A stretch of 64,000 bases of DNA from Caryophanales bacterium. Lineage in GTDB: Bacteria > Bacillota > Bacilli > JARBTR01. Each line of letters opens with the position of its first letter. Position 1 is the first letter of the stretch. Below the pieces are notes generated by a model that made no database searches, was not told the origin of the DNA, and saw nothing but the letters and a program-made list of their open reading frames with translations. Location: positions 62,001 through 126,000 of the forward strand of contig JARBTR010000011.1 of the NCBI GenBank assembly GCA_029240105.1. Direction: 5' to 3'. The position numbers and the translations under genes are program-made. Of this stretch, positions 17,890-26,465 are shown in pieces.

Positions 17890-18618
17890 TTAGTGATATA
17901 TTGGCAATAAACCTTCCTTATCCTCTATAAATCCCCTCAATGATATATGAAGTTCTTTCTTTTCGTTAACTGACGCAAAGAATACCTCTTCAACAGTGCT
18001 GACGTTATGATCTATTAGCTGTTGTTCTAGCCAAGAATCATTTAATTCCAACTTCTGCAACACATCCTCATATACTTTTCCATCTAAAATAACTGGATAT
18101 GAAATAGATACAGATTTTTTTACTAAGTTCATATCCTCTACGGTAATCGATGCCTTACTATCCTTTTTTAATATAGATACCCTTCCATTTGGTTCTACAA
18201 TACCCAAGCGTACATTATTGATATCAAAGATATTTTTTTCCCGCAGCATTTGAAGTACATTATCGATGGAATATCTTAACTTCTGAAGATTCTTAACAAT
18301 TAATTTACCATCTTGAATTACTATTGTGGGCTCAAAAGTAATTAAATGCCCAAATTTTTGATACTTAATAATTGCTCCTGATACGATTCTCTGAAGAAGC
18401 CCTATTAGTACTATTGCAACAGCAGTGTGTATATGGGGTATTGCAGGCTCAGCAATATCTGCGCCGACAACAGCTCCCAAAGTAATTATAACCAGAAAAT
18501 CAAAAACAGGCAGCTCTCCAATTGAGCGCTTCCCCATATATAGTGCTACAAATAACATTAAAGGTAAGATTGTAATTATTCTGCCAGCTACAACTAATAG
18601 TTCTTCAAATAAATGCAT
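17890..18618 (-). CDS. DUF421 membrane protein (YetF-like), copy 1
   Basis: 242-aa paralogue of the following gene with the same plan: three membrane segments, MGKRSIGELPVFDFLVII near residue 28, then the cytosolic DUF421 domain (DNVLQMLREKNIFDI, VRLGIVEPNG). The two differ most in the last 60 residues. The start ATG follows GAGAGGTGATTCTAC. Function unknown. The pair lies inside the region carrying rlmH-end-like repeats. Confidence 0.87.
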   Translation of the reverse strand: MHLFEELLVVAGRIITILPLMLFVALYMGKRSIGELPVFDFLVIITLGAVVGADIAEPAIPHIHTAVAIVLIGLLQRIVSGAIIKYQKFGHLITFEPTIVIQDGKLIVKNLQKLRYSIDNVLQMLREKNIFDINNVRLGIVEPNGRVSILKKDSKASITVEDMNLVKKSVSISYPVILDGKVYEDVLQKLELNDSWLEQQLIDHNVSTVEEVFFASVNEKKELHISLRGFIEDKEGLLPIYH

Positions 18619-18891
18619 GTAGAATCACCTCTCTTAAAACCTATGTACTAGATTAATATGCCCCAACATAGTAAATCCAATACTGCTATAATTAACTAAA
18701 TAAATTGCGATAGTGTATTGTTCTCCTATAATATTTCCAATAATGTATTCACAAAATATGTGATACATTTTGTATGGCTCTTATCCAACTTAAGACGAAC
18801 TGTTAACATTAGCAAAACCAAGGTTGGTTCATACAATAGTAATAACCATTGTATGTCACTGAAAATTATATTGAAAGGCTGATGACTATCT

Positions 18892-19181
18892 TTGTCTATT
18901 TTTATAAGAAATCCATATTATAGGAATAGACCCAGCAAACAAAACAAAAGCCACATGAGGGCTAACCTGCCGGACTACCGCTTTATTGTTATAGCTGACT
19001 CCCGAGGCAAAACCCACGGTATAAATGAGGAAATTCTGAGAAATATCTTTGAGGAAATAGTTGATATATATCCTCTACTAAAAGCTTTGTCGATTACCGT
19101 ATCGAAATCAACAAAAACACTTATCATTATTTTGTAAAAGCCGTCGTTACTTATGATACAGTTCTTCATACATCACTGTAA
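18892..19181 (+). pseudogene. Metallophosphoesterase fragment with internal deletion
   Basis: In the first frame, LPDYRFIVIADSRG followed by GINEEILRNIFEEIV matches the opening of calcineurin-type phosphoesterases (strand with D-S-R-G, then the GINEE helix). Right after this the similarity stops. From about 19074 a second frame reads TKSFVDYRIEINKNTYHYF up to a stop at 19181, plausible as the C-terminal end of the same kind of protein. The metal-binding middle (GDL, GNH, GH motifs) is missing, so a large internal deletion with a frame change is inferred. The last dozen codons coincide with repeat C, so that part may be chance. Confidence 0.55.
19136..19167 (-). repeat. rlmH-end-like repeat C (putative att scar)
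   Basis: Minus strand reads GAAGAACTGTATCATAAG then TAACG, i.e. EELYHK-stop. Aligned by hand with the true rlmH end and its downstream flank it matches about 26 of 35 positions, including bases beyond the stop codon. It lies 46 bp from repeat D in the same orientation. Confidence 0.6.
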
Positions 19182-19186
19182 AAAAG

Positions 19187-19215
19187 TCTACGTCATTTGT
19201 GGTACGGTTCTCCGC
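19187..19215 (-). repeat. rlmH-end-like repeat D (putative att scar)
   Basis: Minus strand reads CGC GGA GAA CCG TAC CAC AAA TGA, i.e. R-GEPYHK-stop, identical in protein sequence to the last six residues of rlmH at 21202 but with different codons. The following ACG is shared with repeat C. This strongly resembles staphylococcal SCC attachment sequences as I remember them. Confidence 0.65.
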
Positions 19216-19331
19216 GCCCATACTAAATGAGGGTTTTTACCAAAGGCCTATGATTCTTTGTGAAACATTCTGAACATCAGTTCAACCATTCGATACACTT
19301 AAACTTATACCTACAGTTTCATGACTTAACG

Positions 19332-20245
19332 TTACCTTTTTTCCTTAACTGGCACCCAAATTTCGCTATATACATTTTCATAAGTACCATCGTGCTTTGT
19401 AAAAGAAATTCCAGGTAGGTCAGTTAATTCATAACCTGAAGATGGTAACCATTCCGAATAAATTTTTGCAGTTGTTTCTTGAAGGGTAGCAGGAAATGGC
19501 CCTTGATTAGGGAATATTGCCCATAAACTTTCTTCAATCGAAATTTGTTCAAATCATCGTATGGATTTTCTTTAGTAGTGGCAAAACCAATCATATGCGT
19601 TAAGTACCCATTTTCTTCTAAGTAAACCTCTTCAAAATCATACGATACATTCAATACTTGATGAGGAACTAAGTCAGCTAATTGACGCATCTCATTTCTT
19701 TGTTGTTCGATAATGGACTGGGCTAGTTCTAAAATTGCATTGTTGACACCCTCAAATTGTATAGGCACCCTTTTCGATACGCCAACAATATTAAATTTCT
19801 CTTTCTTTTCAATTTTGAATTCCATGGAAATTCCTCCTCTTGTATCTATAAAGAATGAAAATTTGGGAAATGATTATTGAATTTTATTTTTTGTTACTTC
19901 TGAAGGTAAGAAGCCACACCAATCACGGAAAGCTCTTGAAAATCCCTCGATCGATTGATAGACATATTTATAGGCAATATCCGTCACCTTCACACCGTTT
20001 ATTAATTCAACATTCGCTACTGATAAACGTCTGTTTTTGATATACTCATTCAATGACATTCCAGCCATATACGAAAACATTCTTTTAAAATGATAATCGG
20101 ATAGTCCGACTATTTTTGATATTTCTTGCCCAGTGATTTCTTCTGTTAAATTTTTTTCGATGTAATCCATCAATTGATTAAATTCTTGTATCAATTCATT
20201 TCCCTCCTTTACAACTACATCATAGTGTAACCATTGATTTTTCAC
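19332..20245 (-). pseudogene. AraC-family regulator with GyrI-like effector domain, disrupted
   Basis: One gene has been broken twice. Part 1 (20245 to 19874) encodes an AraC-type double helix-turn-helix (ITGQEISKIVGLSDYHFKRM; VTDIAYKYVYQSIEGFSRAF) and ends at a TAA. Reading through that TAA stays in frame and joins directly to MEFKIEKKEKFNIVGVSKR of the GyrI-like effector domain. Near 19551 the frame is lost: one base is missing between GATGATTT and GAACAAATT. In the next frame the domain continues cleanly (EQISIEESLWAIFPNQGPFP ... YSEIWVPVKEKR) to a stop at 19332. The total, 914 nt, is one short of a multiple of three. The HTH part still has an ATG start but would make only a DNA-binding fragment. 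Confidence 0.85.
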
Positions 20246-20280
20246 TCGATATTTTCTATACGGATATTATCGGATTAAGA

Positions 20281-20316
20281 TAAAAAACAGCTTTGAATTA
20301 CTCTAAGCTGCTTTTG
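20281..20316 (-). terminator. Hairpin upstream of the AraC pseudogene
   Basis: AGCAGCTT... / ...AAGCTGTT stem followed by TTTT on the minus strand, 170 nt past the GNAT gene. Confidence 0.5.
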
Positions 20317-20394
20317 TGTTTATATTGAACCTTTATTAAAATAACCTGTTAAAACTAACTTCCCATAAATGGATATATTTAAGTAAAAGCTCAT

Positions 20395-20415
20395 ACTTAT
20401 GATACTGTTATCCGC
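20395..20415 (-). repeat. rlmH-end-like repeat B (putative att scar)
   Basis: Minus strand reads GCGGATAACAGTATCATAAG followed by TATGAGCTTTTAC. The core TATCATAAG and the flanking GCTTTTAC are shared with repeat C. The coding sense has decayed (G-stop-QYHK). Confidence 0.55.
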
Positions 20416-20482
20416 ATCGCTCTAACTGCGGTTTTGAATATGATCGAAAGTGCGGTGTCAGATAAATAATTTATCTATCTTG

Positions 20483-21055
20483 TTATCCGCGAAGTTGCCC
20501 TTCTTCCCATTCTTTTTTTAATAAAGCATAGGAATGCATATCTAAAAAGCTGCCATTTTCATATTCTGCCTCTTTTCTAACCCCTTCTTTCACAAAACCA
20601 ACGGACTCAAGAGTATTTTGTGAAGCTAAGTTATATTGATCCGTATTTGCCTCTATCCGATTTAACTTCATCACTAAAAAGCCAAATCGAACTAACTCCT
20701 TTAATGATTCTTTCATATAGCCCTTTCTATGAAACTTCGAGGATAGCTCATACCCTATTTCTGCCTTGAAATGTTGTTCTTCTATTCTCCAGAAACCACA
20801 AGATCCAATAAGCCTATTTGTATCCTTCAAAAAGATTCCAAACCTGATTCCGGTATGTTTCTCAAACGGATTTATATACCATTGCTGTATTCTTTCTCTT
20901 ACTTCATCTAATGTTTTTAAACCGGATTCTCCATGTCCTCTCATCACTTCAGGGTCGCTATAAAACTCAAAAGCCTCTTCTGAATGATGCAAAGAAACAT
21001 CTTTTAATACCAATCGATTGGTTTCTAACACAGGAAACTTGTTAAATATTCTCAT
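20483..21055 (-). CDS. GNAT family N-acetyltransferase (RimJ/RimL type)
   Basis: 190-aa acetyltransferase. The opening LETNRLVLKDVSLHHSEEAF, central GSCGFWRIEEQHFKAEIGYE (about 85-104), the acetyl-CoA loop FHRKGYMKESLKEL (about 109-122) and NLASQNTLESVGFVKEGV near the end are the standard order for RimJ/RimL-like enzymes. It probably acetylates a protein N-terminus or small amine; target unknown. I start at ATG 21055, eight nt after AAAGGA; the in-frame TTG at 21061 is too close to that site. It lies between the rlmH end and repeat B, so it may be cargo of an integrated element. Confidence 0.85.
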   Translation of the reverse strand: MRIFNKFPVLETNRLVLKDVSLHHSEEAFEFYSDPEVMRGHGESGLKTLDEVRERIQQWYINPFEKHTGIRFGIFLKDTNRLIGSCGFWRIEEQHFKAEIGYELSSKFHRKGYMKESLKELVRFGFLVMKLNRIEANTDQYNLASQNTLESVGFVKEGVRKEAEYENGSFLDMHSYALLKKEWEEGQLRG

Positions 21056-21201
21056 TTTCAATTCCTTTCAAATCTTAATTCTTATACTCCAACTTCAAAG
21101 GCGCTTTGCACTCATAGGTATACTGAATTATATCCGTTCATATATTACACTTCGTATTTAGATAGTCACTATATAAAATTTAATGGTTATAAAAACTGTA
21201 G

Positions 21202-21222
21202 TTATTTATGATAAGGTTCACC
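21202..21222 (-). repeat. 3' end of rlmH, repeat A (putative chromosomal att site)
   Basis: The last codons GGT GAA CCT TAT CAT AAA TAA (GEPYHK-stop) recur in decayed form at four or more places over the next 4.4 kb downstream, all in the same orientation. In staphylococci the equivalent end of rlmH/orfX is the SCC attachment site. Confidence 0.6.
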
Positions 21223-21681
21223 CTTCATAATTCGAAAAGAACGATAGATTTGTTCAATCAAAATTAGTTTCATCAGTTGGTGTGGAAATGTCATTTTTGA
21301 AAAGGAAAGTTTATCATCTGCTCGTTTCATAACATTCTCACCTAGCCCTAGAGATCCTCCTATTACAAAAGCTAACTTACTTTTACCATATGTGCCAAGA
21401 CTATCAAACATTTTTGCTAATTCCTCAGATGAACGCTGCTTTCCGTCTATTGCGAGTGCAATCATGTATGTATCAGCACTTATTTTTGCTAAAATTCGCT
21501 CTCCCTCTTTTTTCTTTACCTGCAGTTCCTCAGCACTGCTTAAATTTTCAGGAGCTTTTTCATCTGCTACTTCAACGAGTTCTATTTTTGTATAACTAGT
21601 AAGTCGCTTCAAATATTCAGAAATACCTTCCACTAGATACTTTTCTTTTAGTTTTCCTACACTAATGATTGTAATTTGCAT
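21202..21681 (-). CDS. rlmH: 23S rRNA (pseudouridine-1915-N3) methyltransferase RlmH
   Basis: 159-aa SPOUT-class methyltransferase that methylates pseudouridine 1915 in helix 69 of 23S rRNA. The start [16 protein letters not shown], the central [14 protein letters not shown], the SAM-binding knot [13 protein letters not shown] (about 104-116) and the ending [13 protein letters not shown] are all characteristic. The gene is intact. A plain ribosome-binding site (AAGGGAAAAATA) precedes the ATG. It is the orthologue of staphylococcal orfX; the downstream region carries repeats of its 3' end. Confidence 0.96.
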   Translation of the reverse strand: MQITIISVGKLKEKYLVEGISEYLKRLTSYTKIELVEVADEKAPENLSSAEELQVKKKEGERILAKISADTYMIALAIDGKQRSSEELAKMFDSLGTYGKSKLAFVIGGSLGLGENVMKRADDKLSFSKMTFPHQLMKLILIEQIYRSFRIMKGEPYHK

Positions 21682-21753
21682 TATTTTTCCCTTACTTGAA
21701 ATTTAATCTTGTTTATATACTAAATAAAGACACTTATCCACATATCTACATAG

Positions 21754-21936
21754 TTACTCACATTTAGTATCCGAAAATTCGTTCGCCACTATATATACCG
21801 CTCTTTGTTCACAATACTCACAAACTTCTTCTTTCTCTAATTCATTTAATATTGGTGCTTCCTCACATTCATAAACGATTTCATCTAAGGCTCTCTCCAC
21901 ATGTTCTATACAACAAAACAACTTCATATCATACAC
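21754..21936 (-). CDS. CxxH/CxxC protein (YyzF family)
   Basis: 60-aa protein with two probable metal-binding pairs: CCIEH (C-x2-H, about residues 8-12) and CEYC (C-x2-C, about 39-42), and the ending IVANEFSDTKCE. This is the small family found beside rlmH in many Bacillaceae. Function unknown; zinc binding is inferred from the motif. The in-frame ATG at 21927 (MKLFCC...) is the alternative start and matches the usual N-terminus of the family as I remember it. Confidence 0.85.
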   Translation of the reverse strand: MYDMKLFCCIEHVERALDEIVYECEEAPILNELEKEEVCEYCEQRAVYIVANEFSDTKCE

Positions 21937-21982
21937 ATCCTTATTTCTTTATTTTAATGAATTATATAAAGTTTTTGAATAT

Positions 21983-22014
21983 AAAAAAAGAGCAGCAAGT
22001 GTGCTGCCCTTGAA
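21983..22014 (-). terminator. Terminator of htrC
   Basis: GGGCAGCA / TGCTGCTC stem followed by TTTTTTT on the minus strand, 12 nt after the htrC stop. Confidence 0.85.
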
Positions 22015-22025
22015 TCTAATCTATA

Positions 22026-23348
22026 TTAGCTTGAAATATTTGCTTCACCGAAAGTAATAGTGACAGTTTCTATCTTTCCATTTCGGTAAACCTTTAATTC
22101 GGCTTTTTCACCAATTTTCACTTTAGAGTATAGTACCTTTCTTAGGGTAGGTAAATCTGGAGTTTTTTCACTAGTCAATTCAACTATAACATCATACGCT
22201 TTTAATCCACCCGTTTCAGCTGGTGAATTTTTCTCAACACTAGTTACAAGAACCCCTTCTTCCACTTCCTTCGGTAGCCCTAATGTTTGTTGCTTATCAT
22301 AAGTAGAAATTTCATTTAGAGATTGTAAACCAGTTCCCATGTAAGGTCGTTTTACTTTTCCGAATTTCTCAAGATCATAAATAACTGGTTCCACTGTGTT
22401 AATGGGTATAGAAAGTCCAATTCCCTCAACAGCGTTTTGACTGATCTTCATTGAGTTAATTCCAATGACATCTCCATTCATATTAACTAAAGCCCCGCCA
22501 GAATTCCCTGGGTTAATTGCTGCATCTGTTTGCAAAACTTCTGCGTTCCAATCTGTTATGCTATCTTCATTAATGTCAACAGGAACTGTTCTATTAAGAC
22601 CCGAAATAATTCCTTCAGTTACTGTCCCAGAGAACCTTAAACCTAGAGGGTTACCGATTGCAATAACAGGCTCACCTTGTTTAAGGGTATCAGAATTACC
22701 AAACTCTGCTATAGTTTCATTTTTTTTTGCTTCCATTGTAATGACAGCTAAATCAGTCCAATAATCAACTCCTACTAACTGTGCAAATCTTTTTTCTCCA
22801 CCTTGCATAGTTACTTCAAGAGAGTTTGCTCCTTCGACAACATGCGCATTTGTTACAATATATGCTTTTCCATTATTTACTTTATAAATTACACCAGAAC
22901 CTGTTCCTGCTTCTTGACTTTGGGAATTAAAAAAGCCCTGTTGAATATTTGATATCCCTACAACCGATTTGCTTGCTTTTTCAGATGCTTTAATTACAGC
23001 GGTTGTAACATCAAGAGAAACTTTCGTTACATTTACATTACCATCATTTTTTCCAGTAAAATTGGATAGTTTTGATTCGCTTGTATTACTTGAATCATTA
23101 AAAAGTCCTAATGAAAAATAAACTAGTAATGCCCCTACTACTACCCCTAAGAAACCAGTAAAAAAATAGCCTTGAAGACTTTGTTTTCGAACTTTCGATT
23201 CTGGTACAAAATGTCTATAAGAATTTGTTTGATTTTGAGAATAATATGTTGGTTCACTAAATTCTGTATTATGTAATCCTTCATTCTCATGTAAAGGATT
23301 CTCTTTATTAAATTCTGTATTTTTAGTCTCTTGGTTAGTGTTTTCCAT
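22026..23348 (-). CDS. htrC: S1C serine protease with PDZ domain (HtrC/YyxA)
   Basis: 440-aa membrane-anchored HtrA-type protease. A cytosolic N-terminus of about 60 polar residues precedes one membrane segment (about 63-83). The trypsin-like domain has the triad His in TNAHVV (about 167-172), Asp in DLAVI (about 200-204) and Ser in NPGNSGGALVN (about 281-291). A PDZ domain fills the last 100 residues (GVLVTSVEKNSPAETGGL). It acts on misfolded or surplus proteins outside the membrane. It lies downstream of the wal operon but has its own terminator on each side. The ribosome-binding site is GAAAGGAAGG. Confidence 0.93.
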   Translation of the reverse strand: MENTNQETKNTEFNKENPLHENEGLHNTEFSEPTYYSQNQTNSYRHFVPESKVRKQSLQGYFFTGFLGVVVGALLVYFSLGLFNDSSNTSESKLSNFTGKNDGNVNVTKVSLDVTTAVIKASEKASKSVVGISNIQQGFFNSQSQEAGTGSGVIYKVNNGKAYIVTNAHVVEGANSLEVTMQGGEKRFAQLVGVDYWTDLAVITMEAKKNETIAEFGNSDTLKQGEPVIAIGNPLGLRFSGTVTEGIISGLNRTVPVDINEDSITDWNAEVLQTDAAINPGNSGGALVNMNGDVIGINSMKISQNAVEGIGLSIPINTVEPVIYDLEKFGKVKRPYMGTGLQSLNEISTYDKQQTLGLPKEVEEGVLVTSVEKNSPAETGGLKAYDVIVELTSEKTPDLPTLRKVLYSKVKIGEKAELKVYRNGKIETVTITFGEANISS

Positions 23349-23481
23349 TGTAATTCCTTCCTTTCTTTTTTAAACACTTTGTTTTGAATACCCTTTATAA
23401 AAGTATTTCCAACCCCTATAAATCTAATCTTGCCAAACTCAGTTAAAACTTATAATGTTCAGCTAGATTATTTTATTGTTT

Positions 23482-23515
23482 AAAAAAGAGTCTTACACAT
23501 ATAGACTCTTTTTAT
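23482..23515 (-). terminator. Terminator of the wal operon
   Basis: AAAAGAGTC / GACTCTTTT stem with a T-run, between walJ and htrC. Confidence 0.85.
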
Positions 23516-23568
23516 TTAATCATATAGTATTTAAGAATCCTTAAATTTTCCTTAAAGAAAAAGTGGGC

Positions 23569-24357
23569 TTAAATTTGCACCAGTTCTGTTGGTGTATCTG
23601 GGTCTGTATCGTACAAAAAGAATTGATGGCCGACTGAACAATCCTGTTGCTGTAAAATTTGTTCAACTGTCATTCTAGCTAATTCTTTATAATTATTTTC
23701 TCGACTAAGATGCGCCATATAAATTCGTTTAGTATGCTCTCCTACTACTTCGCTTAGAGCGTATGCAGCGTCACTATTTGAAACATGACCGCGATCACTA
23801 AGTATCCTCTGCTGCAGTTTCCATGGGTAACCACCCATTCGTAGCATATTTATATCATGATTGCACTCAAAAACGAATGCATCTGAATTTTGAATGATAC
23901 CTTTCATTCGATCACTTACATAGCCAGTATCCGTCAGTAGGGAAATTTTTTTATTCTCTTGATGAAAAGCAAAAAACATCGCTTCCCTTGAGTCATGAGA
24001 CACGCCAAACGACTCTACTTCTAGTCCTCCAAACGTTTTAATTGTTCCGGTAGGAAATTCAAATTTTAACTCCGTTGGAATAACTCCAACAATTGCATTC
24101 ATACCTTCCCATGTCTTTGCATTTGCATAAATAGGAATTTGATATTTTCTTGCTAATATTCCAGCGCCACTTACGTGATCTCTGTGTTCATGTGAAATAA
24201 ATATGCCTGTTAAATCTTTTGGACTTCTTCCAATTGTTTTTAATAATTCTTCTGTTTTCTTTCCTGTTAAACCTACATCAACTAAAAATCTACTTTCTTT
24301 ATTTTCTATATAAATCGCATTTCCTGAACTTCCACTTGCTAGTACACTTAATTTCAT
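23569..24357 (-). CDS. walJ: MBL-fold metallohydrolase WalJ (YycJ)
   Basis: 262-aa metallo-beta-lactamase fold protein. The metal motif is SHEHRDHVSGAG (HxHxDH, about residues 54-65), with further ligands in SHDSRE, LLTDTGYVSD and the ECNHD segment. The opening LSVLASGSSGNAIYIE is typical of YycJ. Last gene of the walRKHIJ operon; in other Bacillales it has been linked to DNA repair and coordination of wall synthesis with division. It overlaps walI by 4 nt, so translation is coupled. Confidence 0.93.
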   Translation of the reverse strand: MKLSVLASGSSGNAIYIENKESRFLVDVGLTGKKTEELLKTIGRSPKDLTGIFISHEHRDHVSGAGILARKYQIPIYANAKTWEGMNAIVGVIPTELKFEFPTGTIKTFGGLEVESFGVSHDSREAMFFAFHQENKKISLLTDTGYVSDRMKGIIQNSDAFVFECNHDINMLRMGGYPWKLQQRILSDRGHVSNSDAAYALSEVVGEHTKRIYMAHLSRENNYKELARMTVEQILQQQDCSVGHQFFLYDTDPDTPTELVQI

Positions 24358-25148
24358 TTAAAATCCCCGTTTATTGATTGACTCCCTAGTTGATGAATCT
24401 CTCCTTCAAAAGCAGTCACATAATAGCTTTTATTGTTATTTATTTCCACTCGCCAAGTTGGCTCTAGTATTTGGTAAGATGTCTGAAATAAAGTGAAGTA
24501 CCCCAATTCCACTAGTGTCACTTTATTTTTTTTATACAATTCACCTTTGCTAAACAAATTTTCTAAGGCTTTCAAGGCAGGAATGATTTTTTCTTTTTTT
24601 CCAAAACGACTTATATCACCTAGCATTGTCTGCTCATATGAGATAATTTGATTTTCGTTATTTACCTTAGCTATTATCTGAGCACCGGTATTTTCGTATA
24701 ACTTTGCCCCCTCAAACGACTGAGAAAAAATTATTTCTTTTTTTTCATTTGTAAAAGATGAAAATTGATAATTTTCTCCTTTAAAAACATAATTTTTTAG
24801 AAATACTTTTAAATTATCATTATTTGGTGCTTCAAATATTTGATAGGGTGTATATAGAATTGCTTCAATTTTGGTAGAACTAACTTTATTAACTTCTACC
24901 TCTTTCAAAGAATTAATATCTTCATATGTAAATTCATAAAGATTTCCACTTAATTTACTTAGTGTTTTAGTCGTTTTAGGCAATTTACCAAACTCGATTT
25001 GTTCACCCTTTAACTTTTCCTCAATTGAACTTTCTTTCGCAATCTCTAGTTTGTTTTCATTTTTTATTTTATTAAAATCGATCAGCAAAATAACATTTAG
25101 CAGAAGGAATATTACTATAAAAATAGTTTTTGTTCTATTCCAATCCAA
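24354..25148 (-). CDS. walI: WalK-regulating membrane protein WalI (YycI)
   Basis: 264-aa protein with one N-terminal membrane segment (about residues 7-24) and a large extracellular domain. With WalH it binds the WalK transmembrane region and holds the kinase in check in B. subtilis. The gene uses a TTG start: TTG GAT TGG AAT AGA, placed after GGAGGAATATGC. The ending ITAFEGEIHQLG-like YVTAFEGEIHQ (about 246-256) is typical of the family. Located between walH and walJ. Confidence 0.9.
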   Translation of the reverse strand: MDWNRTKTIFIVIFLLLNVILLIDFNKIKNENKLEIAKESSIEEKLKGEQIEFGKLPKTTKTLSKLSGNLYEFTYEDINSLKEVEVNKVSSTKIEAILYTPYQIFEAPNNDNLKVFLKNYVFKGENYQFSSFTNEKKEIIFSQSFEGAKLYENTGAQIIAKVNNENQIISYEQTMLGDISRFGKKEKIIPALKALENLFSKGELYKKNKVTLVELGYFTLFQTSYQILEPTWRVEINNNKSYYVTAFEGEIHQLGSQSINGDFK

Positions 25149-25175
25149 GCATATTCCTCCTTTTCTTATGGCTAT

Positions 25176-26465
25176 CTAATTCTCTATTTTGTTCCAAATT
25201 CCATTATATTTGTAATACCAACTCGGGACAAGATTAACAATATCATTTTTCCCATCATCCATTTCCATTGAGTAACCAATTATTAAACTTTGTAAATTCT
25301 CTATTTGAAAACCCTGAACTTGTTTTAATTGTTCTAAAACGTCCGCCCCTGACTTTAGCGTATATTTCTTCATATCAGGAGATTCCAATTCAAAATCAAG
25401 ATAGAATATTGGTCTACTATACATTTCTATGTTTTCTTTCCCTGGCCTTACCTCAATCTCAGTCATTTTTTTATTATTGAAAACTGGGCTGTTATCAATA
25501 AACAGTCTAAACCTTATGGAAGACTCAAAACCATTCGAGGTAACATAGCGATACCTTTCATCCCAACCCGCATGGCTATTTACAAAATCAATACTTCGAG
25601 ATAATTTCTCTGACAATCCTAGAGTTTCAAAATTGCCTAGCACAGGCTTAACGTATGTCATTGTAAGTGAATCTAAGAATATACTCATCATACTTACGCC
25701 GTCAGAAATCATTTCAACATTACCTGATACTGATTGGCGGAGGTTTTGCGAATCACTAAATAGTGCTTGTTCTATTTTCTTTTGATTAATAATTTTTCTA
25801 AAATACTTCTTCTCAGTGATTTTTAATTCATTTGCAGGAACGTATATTATTGTATGATTAATCACTATTGGAGTAACTCTGATCATTGTTGATTTATAGG
25901 AATCTATTAATTGAAAAAACTCTTTCGATCTCCCACTATCAACCTTAGCTTCTAACACCCTTTTATTTTCTGTCGATACAAAAAGAATTGCATTTTCTTC
26001 GGAATCTATTGGTATGATAATTCTATCAAAAGATATATCGAGGAGGCTTTTATGTGAAATCTTGATGTACTTTTTGTAAACGTCAAATGGAATACTGTCT
26101 GCAAAAACCAATTCAATATTCTTAAAATCCCTAATAGATTCCACCAAGTTTATATCGGTATAATTTGAAGATATATCCTTTAAATTTATAATAGTGTTTT
26201 TTGATAACTCTTCCATAACACTTTTTAGTTGCATTTCATTACTTCTGCCAAAATGCTCTCCATCGGCGTGAATAATCATTTGAACTGGAGAAAGTAGTTT
26301 CTCTCCACTTATTACTTTTTGGAAATAATTTTCTTGGACATTCTTTTCCTTCTGCATCTTTTTAAACGAAGGCTGATAATTAATAATCTTCAAACTTAGA
26401 AAAATGCTCGTGAATACCAAGGTAGCTAGGATAATTGTTTTTACACGTTCCACTTTCATTCCCAT
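25176..26465 (-). CDS. walH: WalK-regulating membrane protein WalH (YycH)
   Basis: 429-aa protein with a single membrane segment (about residues 8-25) and a long extracellular region, as in YycH. The family features I recognise are the short cytosolic start MKVERVKTIIL and the C-terminal beta-rich domain ending VNLVPSWYYKYNGIW. It overlaps walK by 10 nt. ATG 26465 and ATG 26459 (MKVERV) are both possible starts; GAGG is 4 and 10 nt away respectively. It partners with WalI to control WalK. Confidence 0.9.
   Translation of the reverse strand: MGMKVERVKTIILATLVFTSIFLSLKIINYQPSFKKMQKEKNVQENYFQKVISGEKLLSPVQMIIHADGEHFGRSNEMQLKSVMEELSKNTIINLKDISSNYTDINLVESIRDFKNIELVFADSIPFDVYKKYIKISHKSLLDISFDRIIIPIDSEENAILFVSTENKRVLEAKVDSGRSKEFFQLIDSYKSTMIRVTPIVINHTIIYVPANELKITEKKYFRKIINQKKIEQALFSDSQNLRQSVSGNVEMISDGVSMMSIFLDSLTMTYVKPVLGNFETLGLSEKLSRSIDFVNSHAGWDERYRYVTSNGFESSIRFRLFIDNSPVFNNKKMTEIEVRPGKENIEMYSRPIFYLDFELESPDMKKYTLKSGADVLEQLKQVQGFQIENLQSLIIGYSMEMDDGKNDIVNLVPSWYYKYNGIWNKIEN

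Noticed and set aside
19246-19310. Another rlmH-end-like copy (TTTCACAAAG on the minus strand)
   Set aside because: Alignment needs a one-base gap and the surrounding bases do not match the other copies.
16468-21200. ccr recombinase, integrase or transposase genes
   Set aside because: Searched by eye for large serine- or tyrosine-recombinase frames; none exists, so the region is not called an active element.
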